From: Phytomonas francai
Lineage: Eukaryota; Euglenozoa; Kinetoplastea; Trypanosomatida; Trypanosomatidae
Length of the DNA: 64,000 bases
Direction of reading: 5' to 3'
Assembly (NCBI GenBank): GCA_001766655.1
Contig: MJCC01000004.1
Coordinates: forward strand, 129,189 to 193,188
Under the pieces are notes generated by a model. That model saw nothing but the letters and a program-made list of their open reading frames with translations, ran no database searches and was not told the DNA's origin. The position numbers and the translations under genes are program-made. Positions 28,545-39,720 of this stretch are shown piece by piece; position 1 is the first letter of the stretch; the number at the start of each line of letters is the position of its first letter.

Positions 28545-29879
28545 ATGCACATAGGTATTATTTATGCACAAGCACTTTTATTGCTCAGTTACCTAGCCCT
28601 GGTAAATGCAGTGAAAGTGGATATTAAAGGGACTTCGGTAATTGAGACAGTTCCAAATTTATGGAAGCCAAGCAACGCTATTCAGTTCTCCAACACCACT
28701 TTTTGTTTCCAGGCCTTAAATGGTACTCTTGAAACTCCTTTCCCTTCAGAGCAGTTGCTATGTTCATTAAACAAGGGTTCTTCTTTTATTACTGTAAATT
28801 CCAGCTTACCGTTCTGCGGAGGCAGAGGCATTATATCGGATGGGCAGTTGTATTGCCCACATAAAAAAGTCAATAGTAAAAAAGGTACTTCTCTACGGTA
28901 CTCGACTATTGTTTTCGCACCCAAAAACGAAACTATTGAGGGTTCAATTTCATCTCAAGAACTTTCCTTTCAGACGAAGCCAAATATTGTACTAGAGGAA
29001 ATAAAATTTAATGGTGGTCTACAGTATATTTCATCTGAGGGATTTTATCTTATGGTTGCTACCATAGTTAACAGTAGTAACTTTGAAAGTCCATATCTTT
29101 TCAAATCTATGAATGGATTTGACTGGACTGTAATGGAAGAATTGCCTCTCAATGGATCCGATGAAATGTATCTCCACGTTCAAAGAGACACAAAAATTAC
29201 TGTTGTCGCTAAAAATAATAGGAACTACCACAAAGTTACTTCAGAGGACATGGGGAAGTTGTGGTCGAGTGCAGAGTACCTTAATACGACCTCTCCACCC
29301 TTTTCTATTATGTACCCATCTAATGTTGTAGTGGAGTATTCCATGTCCAACCACACACGCGGAGAGCTTGTATTTTTATCGCCATTACCACAAAAAAATG
29401 GAAACAGTTTTGTTCGACTAAACATTTTCAATCAATCCGCAAAGAGGAAGAAGAATGCAAAAAAAGATATTTCAACCTCCTACTATGCTGTACCGATGCA
29501 AGTGAGCTCATCACCGCTTCAGTTTATTGTGGTTCATGATGAGGTTATCCAGGATACGTTTTCCCTACTCTCAACACTCATTGAGATTGATGATTCGGAG
29601 GAGAAAAAATATTTGAATGAGTTAGTTATGCAAGCATTGGAAAAAGCGAAGAATGAAAAGCTTCGGAAGGAAAAAGCAAGACAGGAAAATCTAAGGATGA
29701 AATTTAAAATGCAGAAAAAATTACTAGAGGCAGACCAAATTCGGCGCCGTAAGTTTGCTGATTATGATCGTCCTTATATCGAGCGTGCTTCGGAAAATAT
29801 GAAGCAGGATAAAGAATTTATTGTTGTTAGGCAAGTCAATGTAGACTTTGTTGATCTTGAAAATGAGGCTCTTTGGTAA
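28545..29879 (+). CDS. Secreted Asp-box (sialidase-fold) protein
   Basis: A 444-residue protein with an N-terminal signal peptide (MHIGIIYAQALLLLSYLALV). Two Asp-box-like motifs of the S-x-D/N-x-G-x-x-W type stand out, SMNGFDW at about 186 and SEDMGKLW at about 230. Asp boxes occur in sialidases, sortilins and other beta-propellers. Several N-x-S/T sites agree with a lumenal or secreted protein. The last 90 residues form a charged coiled coil (EKAKNEKLRKEKARQENL) and end in a conserved-looking tail, with no membrane segment or GPI signal. The usual sialidase FRIP motif and Arg triad are not evident, so enzyme activity is doubtful. The frame opens further up from a TTG; the first ATG with a signal peptide is at 28545. 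Confidence 0.72.
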   Translation: MHIGIIYAQALLLLSYLALVNAVKVDIKGTSVIETVPNLWKPSNAIQFSNTTFCFQALNGTLETPFPSEQLLCSLNKGSSFITVNSSLPFCGGRGIISDGQLYCPHKKVNSKKGTSLRYSTIVFAPKNETIEGSISSQELSFQTKPNIVLEEIKFNGGLQYISSEGFYLMVATIVNSSNFESPYLFKSMNGFDWTVMEELPLNGSDEMYLHVQRDTKITVVAKNNRNYHKVTSEDMGKLWSSAEYLNTTSPPFSIMYPSNVVVEYSMSNHTRGELVFLSPLPQKNGNSFVRLNIFNQSAKRKKNAKKDISTSYYAVPMQVSSSPLQFIVVHDEVIQDTFSLLSTLIEIDDSEEKKYLNELVMQALEKAKNEKLRKEKARQENLRMKFKMQKKLLEADQIRRRKFADYDRPYIERASENMKQDKEFIVVRQVNVDFVDLENEALW

Positions 29880-30157
29880 TTTATGTTATCAGTCTAAATT
29901 ATAGCTCTTTTTTATTTTAAAGAATACTATTATCAGAAATATTTTGATATTTGATGGAAACGTTTTATTTTCTATTTACTAAATCATCATTTGATTAATA
30001 AATTATTTCATTGTATAATAGTTTATCTCTTTTTCTTTTCTTTCAATTTTAGGTTCTGCTACTGAATAGATATTGTATATATTAAGTCTTATTTGTTTAG
30101 TTAAATAAATAAATCTATATAAATATACGGGATAGTAGTAGAAGGAATTATTTAATA

Positions 30158-31522
30158 ATGGTAAATACTGGAAAACCGATCCAAAATGAATCTGACAATG
30201 CAAATCTTAAGCTCAATGAAGTTGCACAACCGGAAAGGATATCTGCATGGCGTACTCTTCGGACTGTAATAATCAAAGGCATTACTACCGCTCTCATCCA
30301 CATTGCTATTCGGGTTTTGAAACTTCTGTCAAAGCATGGATTAAGGAAAGAGTTCCTTCGACAACTTCCAAATGAGTTTCTATCTATTAATCCTTTGAAA
30401 TCGGCAGCAATAGCAGGTGGATTTTCAAGTTTTCATTTTTGCTTACAAAGCGTCTCGAGGATCCTAAATCCATTTCATGTACCCCGTCGAATCGCTGTCT
30501 TTATTACAGGCATTATTTGTTCACTTCCTGTCTTTGTCTTGGACAAGGAGACCAGGACAGAGCTCTCTCTTTATGTTTTTGTACGAGCAGCGCATATGTT
30601 CTGTCTTAGATTTATTCTACCAATGCTTCCAGAGTGTTTACAGAGGTTTAAGCACTATGACATTTTGTTGATGTGCATTAACTCCTCTCAGATCGCATAC
30701 GCATTTACATTCTTTCCACAATCCTTGCCCAAATCTTATCAATATTTTTTGACGAAGGCATCGTTGGTAGATGCGCGCCTTGTCCGCGGGCATGCTGGCT
30801 TCTTGCGTGGGCATGTTACCCCTGATCTCATTTCTTTTTGTCAGGATCGCAACGCCCCCCTTCTTACTGAAGCGGAAAATGCACCGGCTATGATGTGCAA
30901 TTATGTGCATCCTGATATAACCTGCAATCAGTGGATCTTGCGATTCATCCCACAAAACATGCTGAGACTTGGGATTCCGTTATACGGTCCCTTGTGCGTC
31001 ATTACGACACTCGCGATGCGAAGGAAACATCTCATGGCTCGTCCGATACAGACCATTACGCGTGGAATTACCTCCGTGATCACCAGTTCCCTGTTCATAG
31101 CCGTATACTCGGCCTGCATTGTGCGCGCTTCGTGCTTCACGATGCAGCGAAAGTCTCGTGGGGAGTACATCATCCCGCTCCTGTGTTTATCATCCGGCCT
31201 TTCCACTTTCCTGGAGCCCAAAGGACGACGAATGGACTTGGCGCTTTACTGCTCCGTCTACGCGCTCCGTTCCTTTGTGCTTTCGCAAAATCGGATGGGG
31301 CGACTGCCCTATCCGCGGCACTGGGCTGTCGTGGTTATGTATTTCTTGTCCATTATTTTCTTGATTTTTCAGTATGAAGAGGATTCGTCGCTGCTGCATC
31401 CCCGCATTCGCTATGTATTGCAGCTTTTGTTTGGTGAAAATCTAGAAAACGCGAATAGCCACAAGCATCCACCCCCCACCATCACCAGTGCAGCGCAAAC
31501 GAGCCACCGACAAAACAAGTAA
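30158..31522 (+). CDS. TMEM135-like multispanning membrane protein
   Basis: A 454-residue protein with several hydrophobic segments. It contains a Cys/His block (NYVHPDITCNQWILRF) followed by LRLGIPLYGPLCVI, which resembles TMEM135 and its Tim17-superfamily relatives. TMEM135 proteins are reported in peroxisomes and mitochondria with roles in lipid homeostasis. In a kinetoplastid the glycosome or mitochondrion would be the natural place to look. The repeated pair of hydrophobic blocks (ITGIICSLPVFVLDKETR and LSSGLSTFLEPKGRR) suggests an internal duplication. GC content rises in the 3' half. The ATG at 30158 is the first in frame. Confidence 0.72.
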   Translation: MVNTGKPIQNESDNANLKLNEVAQPERISAWRTLRTVIIKGITTALIHIAIRVLKLLSKHGLRKEFLRQLPNEFLSINPLKSAAIAGGFSSFHFCLQSVSRILNPFHVPRRIAVFITGIICSLPVFVLDKETRTELSLYVFVRAAHMFCLRFILPMLPECLQRFKHYDILLMCINSSQIAYAFTFFPQSLPKSYQYFLTKASLVDARLVRGHAGFLRGHVTPDLISFCQDRNAPLLTEAENAPAMMCNYVHPDITCNQWILRFIPQNMLRLGIPLYGPLCVITTLAMRRKHLMARPIQTITRGITSVITSSLFIAVYSACIVRASCFTMQRKSRGEYIIPLLCLSSGLSTFLEPKGRRMDLALYCSVYALRSFVLSQNRMGRLPYPRHWAVVVMYFLSIIFLIFQYEEDSSLLHPRIRYVLQLLFGENLENANSHKHPPPTITSAAQTSHRQNK

Positions 31523-32104
31523 CTATTTTTGAACCATCAATGGCAGAACGCACGATTTTCCATCCTTTTTGGCAAATCTTGCTTTTCTATTCTTCTTTAA
31601 TTGTTTCTTCCCATCAGATGCAATTTGTACTTTTAGGATGATTGCATAGCCTTTATTGTTAGATTTGTTCCCAATGTCGCAATCATGCATATTAATAGGA
31701 AAAAAAAATGCACGTTTTTCTTTTGTTACTTTGTGATGCAATTGTTTAGTCATGAATTCATTAAAATTTCTGTCAAAAATGGCATCTACCTGTACATTAT
31801 ATTATTAACACATACGGGATTTTGTAAAATTCAGTGCGATGCAACTAAGAATTGCAGGAGTTTAGCGTTGGTATAGGGTATCTTTTAAATTGGAAAATTA
31901 AGGAAAATAAATCTAGAGTGTATAAATCCTTGCATTTTTGGCGTGCGTATAGTTTTGGGTGTTACTCTATCATGATTTATATCTGTACTGTCTTTAATAT
32001 TCAAATTTTTCTTTCCTTAAAAGAATTAACGGGTATTTATTGATATATTTATCGCGTATTTTGGTTCCACACACACCTTCTCTTCCACATAGCCTTGCCG
32101 ACCC
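31523..32104. other. Spacer before the RP2-like gene
   Basis: AT-rich 3' and 5' UTR sequence. A pyrimidine-rich stretch at about 32062-32090 precedes the RP2 start. No coding frame is supported. Confidence 0.55.
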
Positions 32105-33628
32105 ATGTCGTATCAAGCGAAGCTCGAAAAAGAGATGCGTGAGCGTCTTGAAAAGTCGGGGCAGGCCGGAAAAATGCGAGCAATGATTGTGGAAGCAGCT
32201 CTTCAGGCTCTTTACATGGAGGACGCGAAGAGCGACAATAACGATCAATCGGACAATCAACAACAACATTTTATGCCAAGCCCATCTCTCATAGAGGCTA
32301 AGTCTTCCTCTCAAGGGAAGGAGATGCTCGCGAATGTGTACAAATTCTTAGATTACCTCGGTCTGGAATATACTGCCAACGTCTTTTGCATGGAAACTGG
32401 CCTATCAAAGGATAGTTTGTGTGCAATCACACACAATGATGAGCCTAAATCGCAGTCAACCTTTATGGAAAAGCTTAACTTTTCCGCCCTCGCTAGCCTT
32501 CCACATACTGATTCCATAAACCTAAATAAATACGGGAGCGACGTGGGGACATTGTCTTTGGATAAACCCAGCGGGACCGACACCATGGATCACAAAAATT
32601 CCGTGAATAATTTAAGCGAAGAGCAAACTGAAGGTGAGGATACTACCTATAATATTTCTTCTTGGAAGAAACGTAGCTTTGTGCGCGCGAACGGCGTCGT
32701 GTCCGGGCAGCAGGTCCAGATAGAATACCTCACCGACTGCCAGGTGCTGATCCTCGACCCGCTGGACAGCGTCACCGTCGACGACTGCGAAGGCGGGGAG
32801 CTCATCATCGCGGCCTGCGAGGGAAGCGTCTTTCTGCGCAATTGCAAACGCTTGCGGCTTCACGTGGCCTGCAAGCAGCTCCGCCTGCGGGACTGCGCGG
32901 ACCTCGACCTCCGTGTCTTCACCACGACCGACCCTGTCATCGAGATGAGCCACCACATCGAGTTCAGGCCCTTCCACCTGTCCTTGCCCGGCCTCCAAAG
33001 GAGCTTCAGCGCGGCCCGACTGGACCCCAAACTGAACCGCTTCGTCCACGTCTACGACTTCACCGCGGGCGAGGGGAGGCTTCCGCGGCCGCATTTTACC
33101 GTACGCTACCCCCATCACGGGCTCTCCCTGGAAGAGCGCCACGCCGAGTACGGCACGCCCGAGCATCCCGCAGAAATCGCGCAGCTGCTGAAGGGCACGC
33201 TGCTCCCCGCCGCGAGCTCGGAGGCGGGGGGGGGCAGGAGTTTCGACATCAAGAGCGGGGCCAAGATATGGGCTGAACTCGGCGACGCGGAGTCGGAAAC
33301 GACTTCGGAGCCGCCCGCCATCGCGGGCGTGGAATCGGCCCCCCGCAGTCTCTCTCCTATAGCTGACGTAGGCAAACAAACCGAGAAAAATTCCCACGAT
33401 GACGGCCACCGTGCAGGTTATTCAGGGGCTCCCAAAGTCGATAAACGCCCGGTTGGTGGCCTTACCGGGCGACCACCAGCAGCGCCCGCGACCCAGGCTG
33501 GTGGGATTGTCCGCCCCAATGCTCGTGAAGCGAGCTTGGAGGACCAGAGCTATTCTTCTTTTGAGGACGAGAGTATTGCTAGTGATCGTGATCAATACAA
33601 GGTTGAGGAGGACGATGATGATTTCTAA
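32105..33628 (+). CDS. RP2: RP2-like basal body protein (TOF-LisH-TBCC)
   Basis: The protein has 507 residues. An N-terminal helical TOF-like segment (about 1-40) is followed by a LisH-like motif at about 76-110 (VYKFLDYLGLEYTANVF) and a TBCC/C-CAP beta-helix at about 195-330. The TBCC core has VACKQLRLRDC, keeping the Gln and the Arg finger of RP2/TBCC GAPs, and the later HVYDFT. T. brucei RP2, with the same TOF-LisH-TBCC order, sits on mature basal bodies and is needed for axoneme assembly and tubulin quality control there. The C-terminal 150 residues are disordered and acidic at the very end. Composition changes abruptly to GC-rich at about 32,670, where the TBCC domain begins. The ATG at 32105 has no competitor. 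Confidence 0.9.
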   Translation: MSYQAKLEKEMRERLEKSGQAGKMRAMIVEAALQALYMEDAKSDNNDQSDNQQQHFMPSPSLIEAKSSSQGKEMLANVYKFLDYLGLEYTANVFCMETGLSKDSLCAITHNDEPKSQSTFMEKLNFSALASLPHTDSINLNKYGSDVGTLSLDKPSGTDTMDHKNSVNNLSEEQTEGEDTTYNISSWKKRSFVRANGVVSGQQVQIEYLTDCQVLILDPLDSVTVDDCEGGELIIAACEGSVFLRNCKRLRLHVACKQLRLRDCADLDLRVFTTTDPVIEMSHHIEFRPFHLSLPGLQRSFSAARLDPKLNRFVHVYDFTAGEGRLPRPHFTVRYPHHGLSLEERHAEYGTPEHPAEIAQLLKGTLLPAASSEAGGGRSFDIKSGAKIWAELGDAESETTSEPPAIAGVESAPRSLSPIADVGKQTEKNSHDDGHRAGYSGAPKVDKRPVGGLTGRPPAAPATQAGGIVRPNAREASLEDQSYSSFEDESIASDRDQYKVEEDDDDF

Positions 33629-36187
33629 GGGTGAAGAATAGGGATATTAATTACGGGGTACCTTACCTCCAGATGGATTTTATCTATTCCCTTGTACTAT
33701 ATACAAAATCCCCTTTTTTATTTTTCTTGTATGAACCCTTTGGATGCAATTATTCGACTTAGTAACTTTATTATACCAAACAATAAAGTGAATCAGTCTT
33801 CGTTAAAAGGGTCGCATAGCATTGTTTCTTTTTAGTAAAATGGAGGAGAGCATAGATACTTGAGTTTTGTTTCATTTACAATTAAATCATAAGATGAGTT
33901 TAGATATAGTTTTTTTTTGAATGTCCTTCATGATTTAGATATTCAATATTATCAAATTCTATTAAAAAATAGTTTAGGAAAGGGTTGAACATGCTGCGTG
34001 TGAAGCTCGTTTTCCATGGTTGACCAGCAAGAAAGGCACCAGATGCATGCTTTTCCGTGAGAGAAAAGCATGGTTTAAGTATCGGGACCTCAATGCTAGT
34101 TCGGTGTTCTTTTGTATAAGTTTTCTCTTTTTTACTTTTATTAGATTTTCACCTTTTTTTTTGTGATAGCCCAAACTGTTTTGTAGCATGTTAAAGGTTT
34201 CTGACGTTCATTTTTATCAATTTCGTGAATTTCTATCATAGAAATTCATGCCATATTGACACAGTTTTGAGCGAGAAAAGGAAAATATCAAACCAACTAA
34301 GGAAATTACTAGTGCCACCAAAACAGTAAGTACAAAAGACAGAGATACCGAAACTGATATAAGGTCTTGTAATTTAACAAGGAGAATAGGTTATACCTGC
34401 GTTCTGCATATACCACCAGCGCTGTCGTTCTTTCGGTCTTCTTCAAATTCTTCTGGCCTACATGTTTCGTTCTTGATGCATTTGGGATCGGCTGAATAGA
34501 CCGTATCGTGTGCCTTACCGGTTTCTGGAGCCACTGGAAAAGAAGGAAAGTGTATTGTGCTGAAGAAAAGGATATTTTATTCTTCTTATACACGCGCTCC
34601 GCACTCTTTTTTATTTTTCATTAAACAAACAGGTTCATCAACAATACTATTTCCCCTTCTGTGGCTCGTCAAACATTGAGGTAGGCTCCACCTTAGTGAC
34701 TTCATCTTCATCCGTTTAGATAACTGCAACACCATTAGTATCTAACCTAAAACCTAACACCACCTGTACACATTTATCTCTTTGACACTGGCAAAAAAAA
34801 AGAGCTTTCGTTAAGCTGGAATGCGGTGCTCTCGCTACGCGCAACTCTTAACGTTGCTTCTGAAGCTGTGGAACAGTCTGGGCGGGGTTGTATGCAGTTC
34901 ATCGCAAGAGATGGCACGGCGATTAGTGTAAGATCATTGTGAAGAGGTGAGTTGGTAGTAGAATATAGTATGCAACAGTTGCGTACTTAAAATATCGAAT
35001 TATCTATGATATTAAAAACATCACGTTGGTCCCGGCAATTCTTCGTACACTCTTTGATGACATTTATCGCAACTACAGATGGTATGTCAAACAACAGCAG
35101 GATAATTTAGGCGGAGCCAGGCCCCCTTACTATTGAGAGGCCTCAACACGTGGCCGAGGTAGGGTGTTTCAAGTGTTTGCATGAAGTGGAGTCTTACTGT
35201 CGAACGCACTTTTGAAGCACAGAGCAGGACAGGGGAAGCAAGATGGGGTCACTATTTTGTGAGCTTCAGGATACATCCCAAACGAAAAAATGAAGTCCAT
35301 TCGCATGCGCCCAAGCAGTTACATGAATAGCTAGATTGAATCACCTGGAGGAAATAACACTTTGAGAGGGAGTGGGAACATCCACGCCAGATGATTGATG
35401 CAGAACTCATTAATATGTGGGCTGAGCTTAAAGGAGTAAACTCGGTGGTGCAATGCTATATTCTCTGAAATAGAATCCTATTGGCTAAAGCTGTTGTCCA
35501 CACATGTTCCATGGGCGCACATTTTTTACCACTTAAAGCGAAATCTTTCTGGTGAGCGAGAATGTGGTAATAAGTTGATGGATATTTACGACTGGTAAAT
35601 TTAAGTCTTGTTTGGTTTGTAATGCATAGGTTTAATAATTATAATGTTATTTTTTGTTATCTAAAATATCTTCTCACAACATCTTATTTTTCTTCTTTTG
35701 ATCCTGTACCCTTTACAATTGTATTATGAGTACATGCGTCCATGGTTATTAGTTTGTTCAATTATATCAATTCAGTTAGGGTATACGTAGATTTAGATCC
35801 TTCCCCTAGATTTCTTTTCGTTATGTTCCTTATTAAAGAGGTATTATTGCGATGCATTTTATTCAAAACACTACACATTTCCCTTTTTAGTTTTTTTCTG
35901 TTTTAGAAGTGCTTCTGAATTGTTTCCCATTTTCACATACTTTCCACTTTCCCGTTTATTAGGCTATCGTTTCGCACATTAGGTTTTGTATTAACTCTAG
36001 TTTTCAAGTTTAAGTAATTATATCTTTTGTAAATCTGATAGTGAGTTGCTTTTTTAAATAATAAACTATTATTTTCATTGCCATAAGAAAAGGTGACTCG
36101 AAGCTTGATTTGCATACACCTAAACAGTTAGATAAAAATATAAACAAATAGGTGTATAAAAGTATATATCGATACATATAAGACGAA
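33629..36187. other. Long spacer with a decayed gene before aconitase
   Basis: Of 2.5 kb between the RP2-like and aconitase genes, 34814-35553 is listed as a probable pseudogene. The rest is AT-rich. A pyrimidine tract ending in AG at 35889-35890, with a second AG shortly after, is a plausible aconitase splice acceptor. Confidence 0.5.
34814..35553 (+). pseudogene. Probable decayed gene of unknown family
   Basis: Successive plus-strand frames read as protein but are broken by stops and shifts. Segments are SWNAVLSLRATLNVASEAVE (34814 to a TGA at 34940), AYLKYRIIYDIKNITLVPAI and DDIYRNYRWYVKQQQDN (34981 to a TGA at 35134), then HVAEVGCFKCLHEVESYC. A last one contains MIDAELINMWAELKGVNSVV and MGAHFLPLKAKSFW, ending at 35553. 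Local GC is higher than in the AT-rich flanks. The original protein was probably about 250 residues. The family is not recognised. Confidence 0.5.
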
Positions 36188-38884
36188 ATGCTGCGGGCTT
36201 CTGCCATAATGAAGAAAATATCTGCGCAACCAAATCCATTTGATGCTAAATTTCTGGCCACCATGATGTCTGACAAGGGTCCAGCTCGATACTACAAAAT
36301 CAATGAAATTGACAAGGCCAAGTATGAGCAATTACCCTTTTCCATTCGTATATTGCTTGAATCTGCTGTGAGGAACTGCAATGAATTCGACATAACATCC
36401 AAAACAATCACTCATATCCTTGATTGGAAGACAAACTGCACCAAGAACATTGAGATTCCTTTCAAACCCGCACGAGTGGTTCTTCAGGATTTTACTGGTG
36501 TGCCTTGCATTGTTGATCTGGCTTCGATGCGGGATGCTATGAAGAAACTGGGTGGTGACCCTAAAATCATCAATCCTCAGATCCCTGTGAACCTTGTCGT
36601 GGATCACTCTGTTCAAGTGGATGTCGCTGGCACTAATGATGCTGCGACTTTCAATCAGGATATGGAGATGAAACGTAATCGCGAGCGTTTCGAGTTTCTC
36701 AAGTGGGGCTCCAATGCCTTTGATAACTTGCTGATTGTTCCACCAGGCTCGGGAATTGTACACCAGGTCAATCTCGAATATCTGGCGCAGGTGGTTTTCA
36801 ACTCCAATGGGGTGCTATACCCAGATTCTGTCGTTGGCACAGATTCTCATACAACCATGATCAACGGGCTCGGGGTTGTGGGCTGGGGTGTTGGCGGGAT
36901 TGAGGCTGAAGCTGGCATGCTCGGGCAGTGTTTGTCCATGGTTCTGCCCCAGGTCGTCGGTTACAAGTTCACAGGGAGTTTGAGGGAGGGGTGCACAGCC
37001 ACAGACCTTGTTCTTACCGTCGTGAAGAATTTGCGCAAGCTCGGTGTGGTGAACAAGTTTGTTGAGTTTTACGGTCCGGGTGTGGATAATCTTTCACTGG
37101 CTGATCGCGCAACCCTGGGGAATATGGCCCCGGAATATGGCGCCACAATTGGCTATATCCCTATTGATCAAGAGACCATCTCCTACCTCAGAACCACGAA
37201 CCGCGCACCTGAGCATATTTCTCGGATTGAGAATTACACCAAGGCGGTCGGCCTTTACCGCACAGGTACCGAGAATATTGTCTATTCACAACATCTCGAG
37301 CTGGACTTATCAACGGTTGTGCCGTGTTTGGCAGGCCCTAAGCGGCCCCATGACAATGTCTTCTTGTCTGACATGCCCAAAGACTTCAAGGCGTGCTTAT
37401 CGGCCAAAAGCGGGTTTAAGGGCTTCGGAATCCCCGCGGAGGAGCGAGAGAAGAAAGTCAAGTATGTTATTGACAATAAAGAGGCAACAATGCAGCATGG
37501 CAGTGTCGTAATTGCTGCCATTACCTCGTGCACAAACACTTCGAATCCGAGTGTACTCATCGCGGCCGGTCTTCTTGCCAAGAAAGCGAATGAAAAGGGA
37601 CTCAAGGTGCCGCCCGGGATCAAGACCTCACTTTCACCAGGCTCCCACGTCGTGACAAAGTATCTAGAGGCGGCCGGTCTCCAGGATCACCTCAATCACC
37701 TTGGTTTTCATACTACTGGCTATGGCTGTATGACCTGCATTGGTAACTCGGGAGAAATCGCTACTGAGGTAATGGACTGCATTAAGGACAATAATTTCGT
37801 TGCAGCTGCTGTGTTGTCGGGGAATCGTAATTTTGAAGCCCGTATCCATCCTCTGACAGCCGCCAATTACCTTGCCTCACCGCCCCTGGTTGTAGCATAC
37901 GCACTTGCCGGGCGTGTAGACATCGATTTCGAGAATGAACCCATCGCAGATGGCGTGTACCTACGCGATATTTGGCCCCAAAATGACGAAATTCTTGATG
38001 TTGTGAACCGATGCGTAACACCAGCTCTCTTCAAGAGTGTCTATGAGAGGATTACCACGATGAACGAGGCTTGGAATCAGCTTGAGGTGGAAAAGGGTGA
38101 GTTTTACAACTGGAACTCCGAATCTACCTATATTCACAACCCGCCATACTTCGAGGGGATGACCAAGCAACCACCGGGCATCAAGCCTATTAAGAAAGCC
38201 TTTTGTCTTGCTCTTTTAGGCGACTCGATCACCACTGACCATATCTCCCCTGCAGGGAGCATTGCGAAGGACTCGCCGGCCGCGAAGTTTCTCATGGAGC
38301 GCGGTGTTGAACGTAGGGATTTTAACACATATGGATCTCGCCGAGGCAATGATCAGATTATGATGCGCGGCACCTTTGCGAACACCCGTATAGGCAACAA
38401 GCTTGTGGGGGAGGGCCAGACCGGCCCGTACACAATATACCACCCAACGGGGGAAAAGATGTTCATCTTCGATGCGGCGATGAAATACATCGCAGATGAT
38501 GTTCCCTCTATTATTTTGGCTGGGAAAGAGTATGGTTCTGGCTCATCTCGCGACTGGGCGGCTAAGGGACCTTTTTTACAGGGCGTAAAGGCTGTCATTA
38601 CTGAGAGTTTCGAGCGTATTCATCGCTCCAATTTAGTGGGCATGGGTATCATTCCTCTACAATTCAAGCCCGGAGAAAGCGTAAAATCTTTAGGCTTGAC
38701 TGGGAAGGAAAGGTTTGACATTGAGCTTCCTAAGGACTTGAAGCCTCTGCAGGAGGTTACCGTGTATTGCGACGACAGCAAGAGTTTTCAAGCTATTGTG
38801 CGTATTGACACCGAAGTAGAGGTGCAATACATGGAGCATGGGGGTATTCTAAACTACGTTTTACGCAACAGGCTTGAGTCTTAA
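36188..38884 (+). CDS. ACO: Aconitate hydratase (ACO1/IRP type)
   Basis: Converts citrate to isocitrate through cis-aconitate with a 4Fe-4S cluster. The 898 residues align throughout with the cytosolic aconitase/IRP1 branch (human ACO1 has 889). Cluster ligands are Cys448 in TSCTN and Cys514 and Cys517 in YGCMTC; the 66 and 3 residue spacings equal those of human ACO1. Substrate-site blocks GTDSHTTM and [16 protein letters not shown] are intact. The N-terminal extension [14 protein letters not shown] resembles a short mitochondrial presequence. This agrees with T. brucei, where one aconitase serves both cytosol and mitochondrion. Citrate synthase lies 19 kb downstream in the same array. Confidence 0.97.
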   Translation: MLRASAIMKKISAQPNPFDAKFLATMMSDKGPARYYKINEIDKAKYEQLPFSIRILLESAVRNCNEFDITSKTITHILDWKTNCTKNIEIPFKPARVVLQDFTGVPCIVDLASMRDAMKKLGGDPKIINPQIPVNLVVDHSVQVDVAGTNDAATFNQDMEMKRNRERFEFLKWGSNAFDNLLIVPPGSGIVHQVNLEYLAQVVFNSNGVLYPDSVVGTDSHTTMINGLGVVGWGVGGIEAEAGMLGQCLSMVLPQVVGYKFTGSLREGCTATDLVLTVVKNLRKLGVVNKFVEFYGPGVDNLSLADRATLGNMAPEYGATIGYIPIDQETISYLRTTNRAPEHISRIENYTKAVGLYRTGTENIVYSQHLELDLSTVVPCLAGPKRPHDNVFLSDMPKDFKACLSAKSGFKGFGIPAEEREKKVKYVIDNKEATMQHGSVVIAAITSCTNTSNPSVLIAAGLLAKKANEKGLKVPPGIKTSLSPGSHVVTKYLEAAGLQDHLNHLGFHTTGYGCMTCIGNSGEIATEVMDCIKDNNFVAAAVLSGNRNFEARIHPLTAANYLASPPLVVAYALAGRVDIDFENEPIADGVYLRDIWPQNDEILDVVNRCVTPALFKSVYERITTMNEAWNQLEVEKGEFYNWNSESTYIHNPPYFEGMTKQPPGIKPIKKAFCLALLGDSITTDHISPAGSIAKDSPAAKFLMERGVERRDFNTYGSRRGNDQIMMRGTFANTRIGNKLVGEGQTGPYTIYHPTGEKMFIFDAAMKYIADDVPSIILAGKEYGSGSSRDWAAKGPFLQGVKAVITESFERIHRSNLVGMGIIPLQFKPGESVKSLGLTGKERFDIELPKDLKPLQEVTVYCDDSKSFQAIVRIDTEVEVQYMEHGGILNYVLRNRLES

Positions 38885-39720
38885 ATAGGTAGTTGCATAA
38901 CATTAGTATTAAAAATGACACTTAGTTAAAGTATGAAATTGAAACCATAATGATAATTTTCAACAATTCTATACATCTTCTAGTTTATTGATTTTTGACG
39001 TTTTATTATTTACAATAGGTCTAACAGCAACGTGGAAAGGGGGAAATGGAGTCTGCTCACCTTTTACTCTTTGGAACGTGTTTTTTCAATACATATAAAA
39101 AAATGTATTAGCGATAGTGATTATTTTATTCGCATTCTTATCTTCCCTTATTACTTAGATTTCTTAATTTGCACCTCTTGCCAGTTTTTGTTGGACTTTT
39201 CACTATTTTCATCTCTGAATAGAGTTCTTTATAAACTGAGTTGAATGCGTAAAATGCAAGGATGCAAAAGATTTCTTTATGAATAATTTGAAGGAAAAAT
39301 AAGTATTATCTAGGTAAAATATATAGATATGCAGGGTTGTGTATATTGCCCAAAGTAAAACGAATATTAGCAGTGCAAATGTATATAGCCTTTAGAAAGC
39401 TATAGTCAAATGCATTTTTTTAAAACCCTTCTTACTTAAATGCATCAATATCCGTATGCTATTAAACAAGCTGAAATAATTGGGTCAAGTCATATTTAAC
39501 AATATATAGCGTTGACGAGTCATATTTAGACTTACATGCACGCGTACGCGCAATTCTTTTCCTTTCTCTCTTGATTGAATATACCACATAAATCAGCAAG
39601 TTCAATATGGATTTTCACTTTTCAATACCTACTAGTTATTGTTCTCGCATCTTTAGCAGCCTTTAAAAGGTGTGCTTCACGGTTTGCATTTTTTTCTCCT
39701 AAAGATACTCACTTACGGAC
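38885..39720. other. Spacer between aconitase and PPR genes
   Basis: Very AT-rich, with pyrimidine-rich stretches near 39550-39570 and 39690. Short plus frames are not protein-like. I see no gene. Confidence 0.55.
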
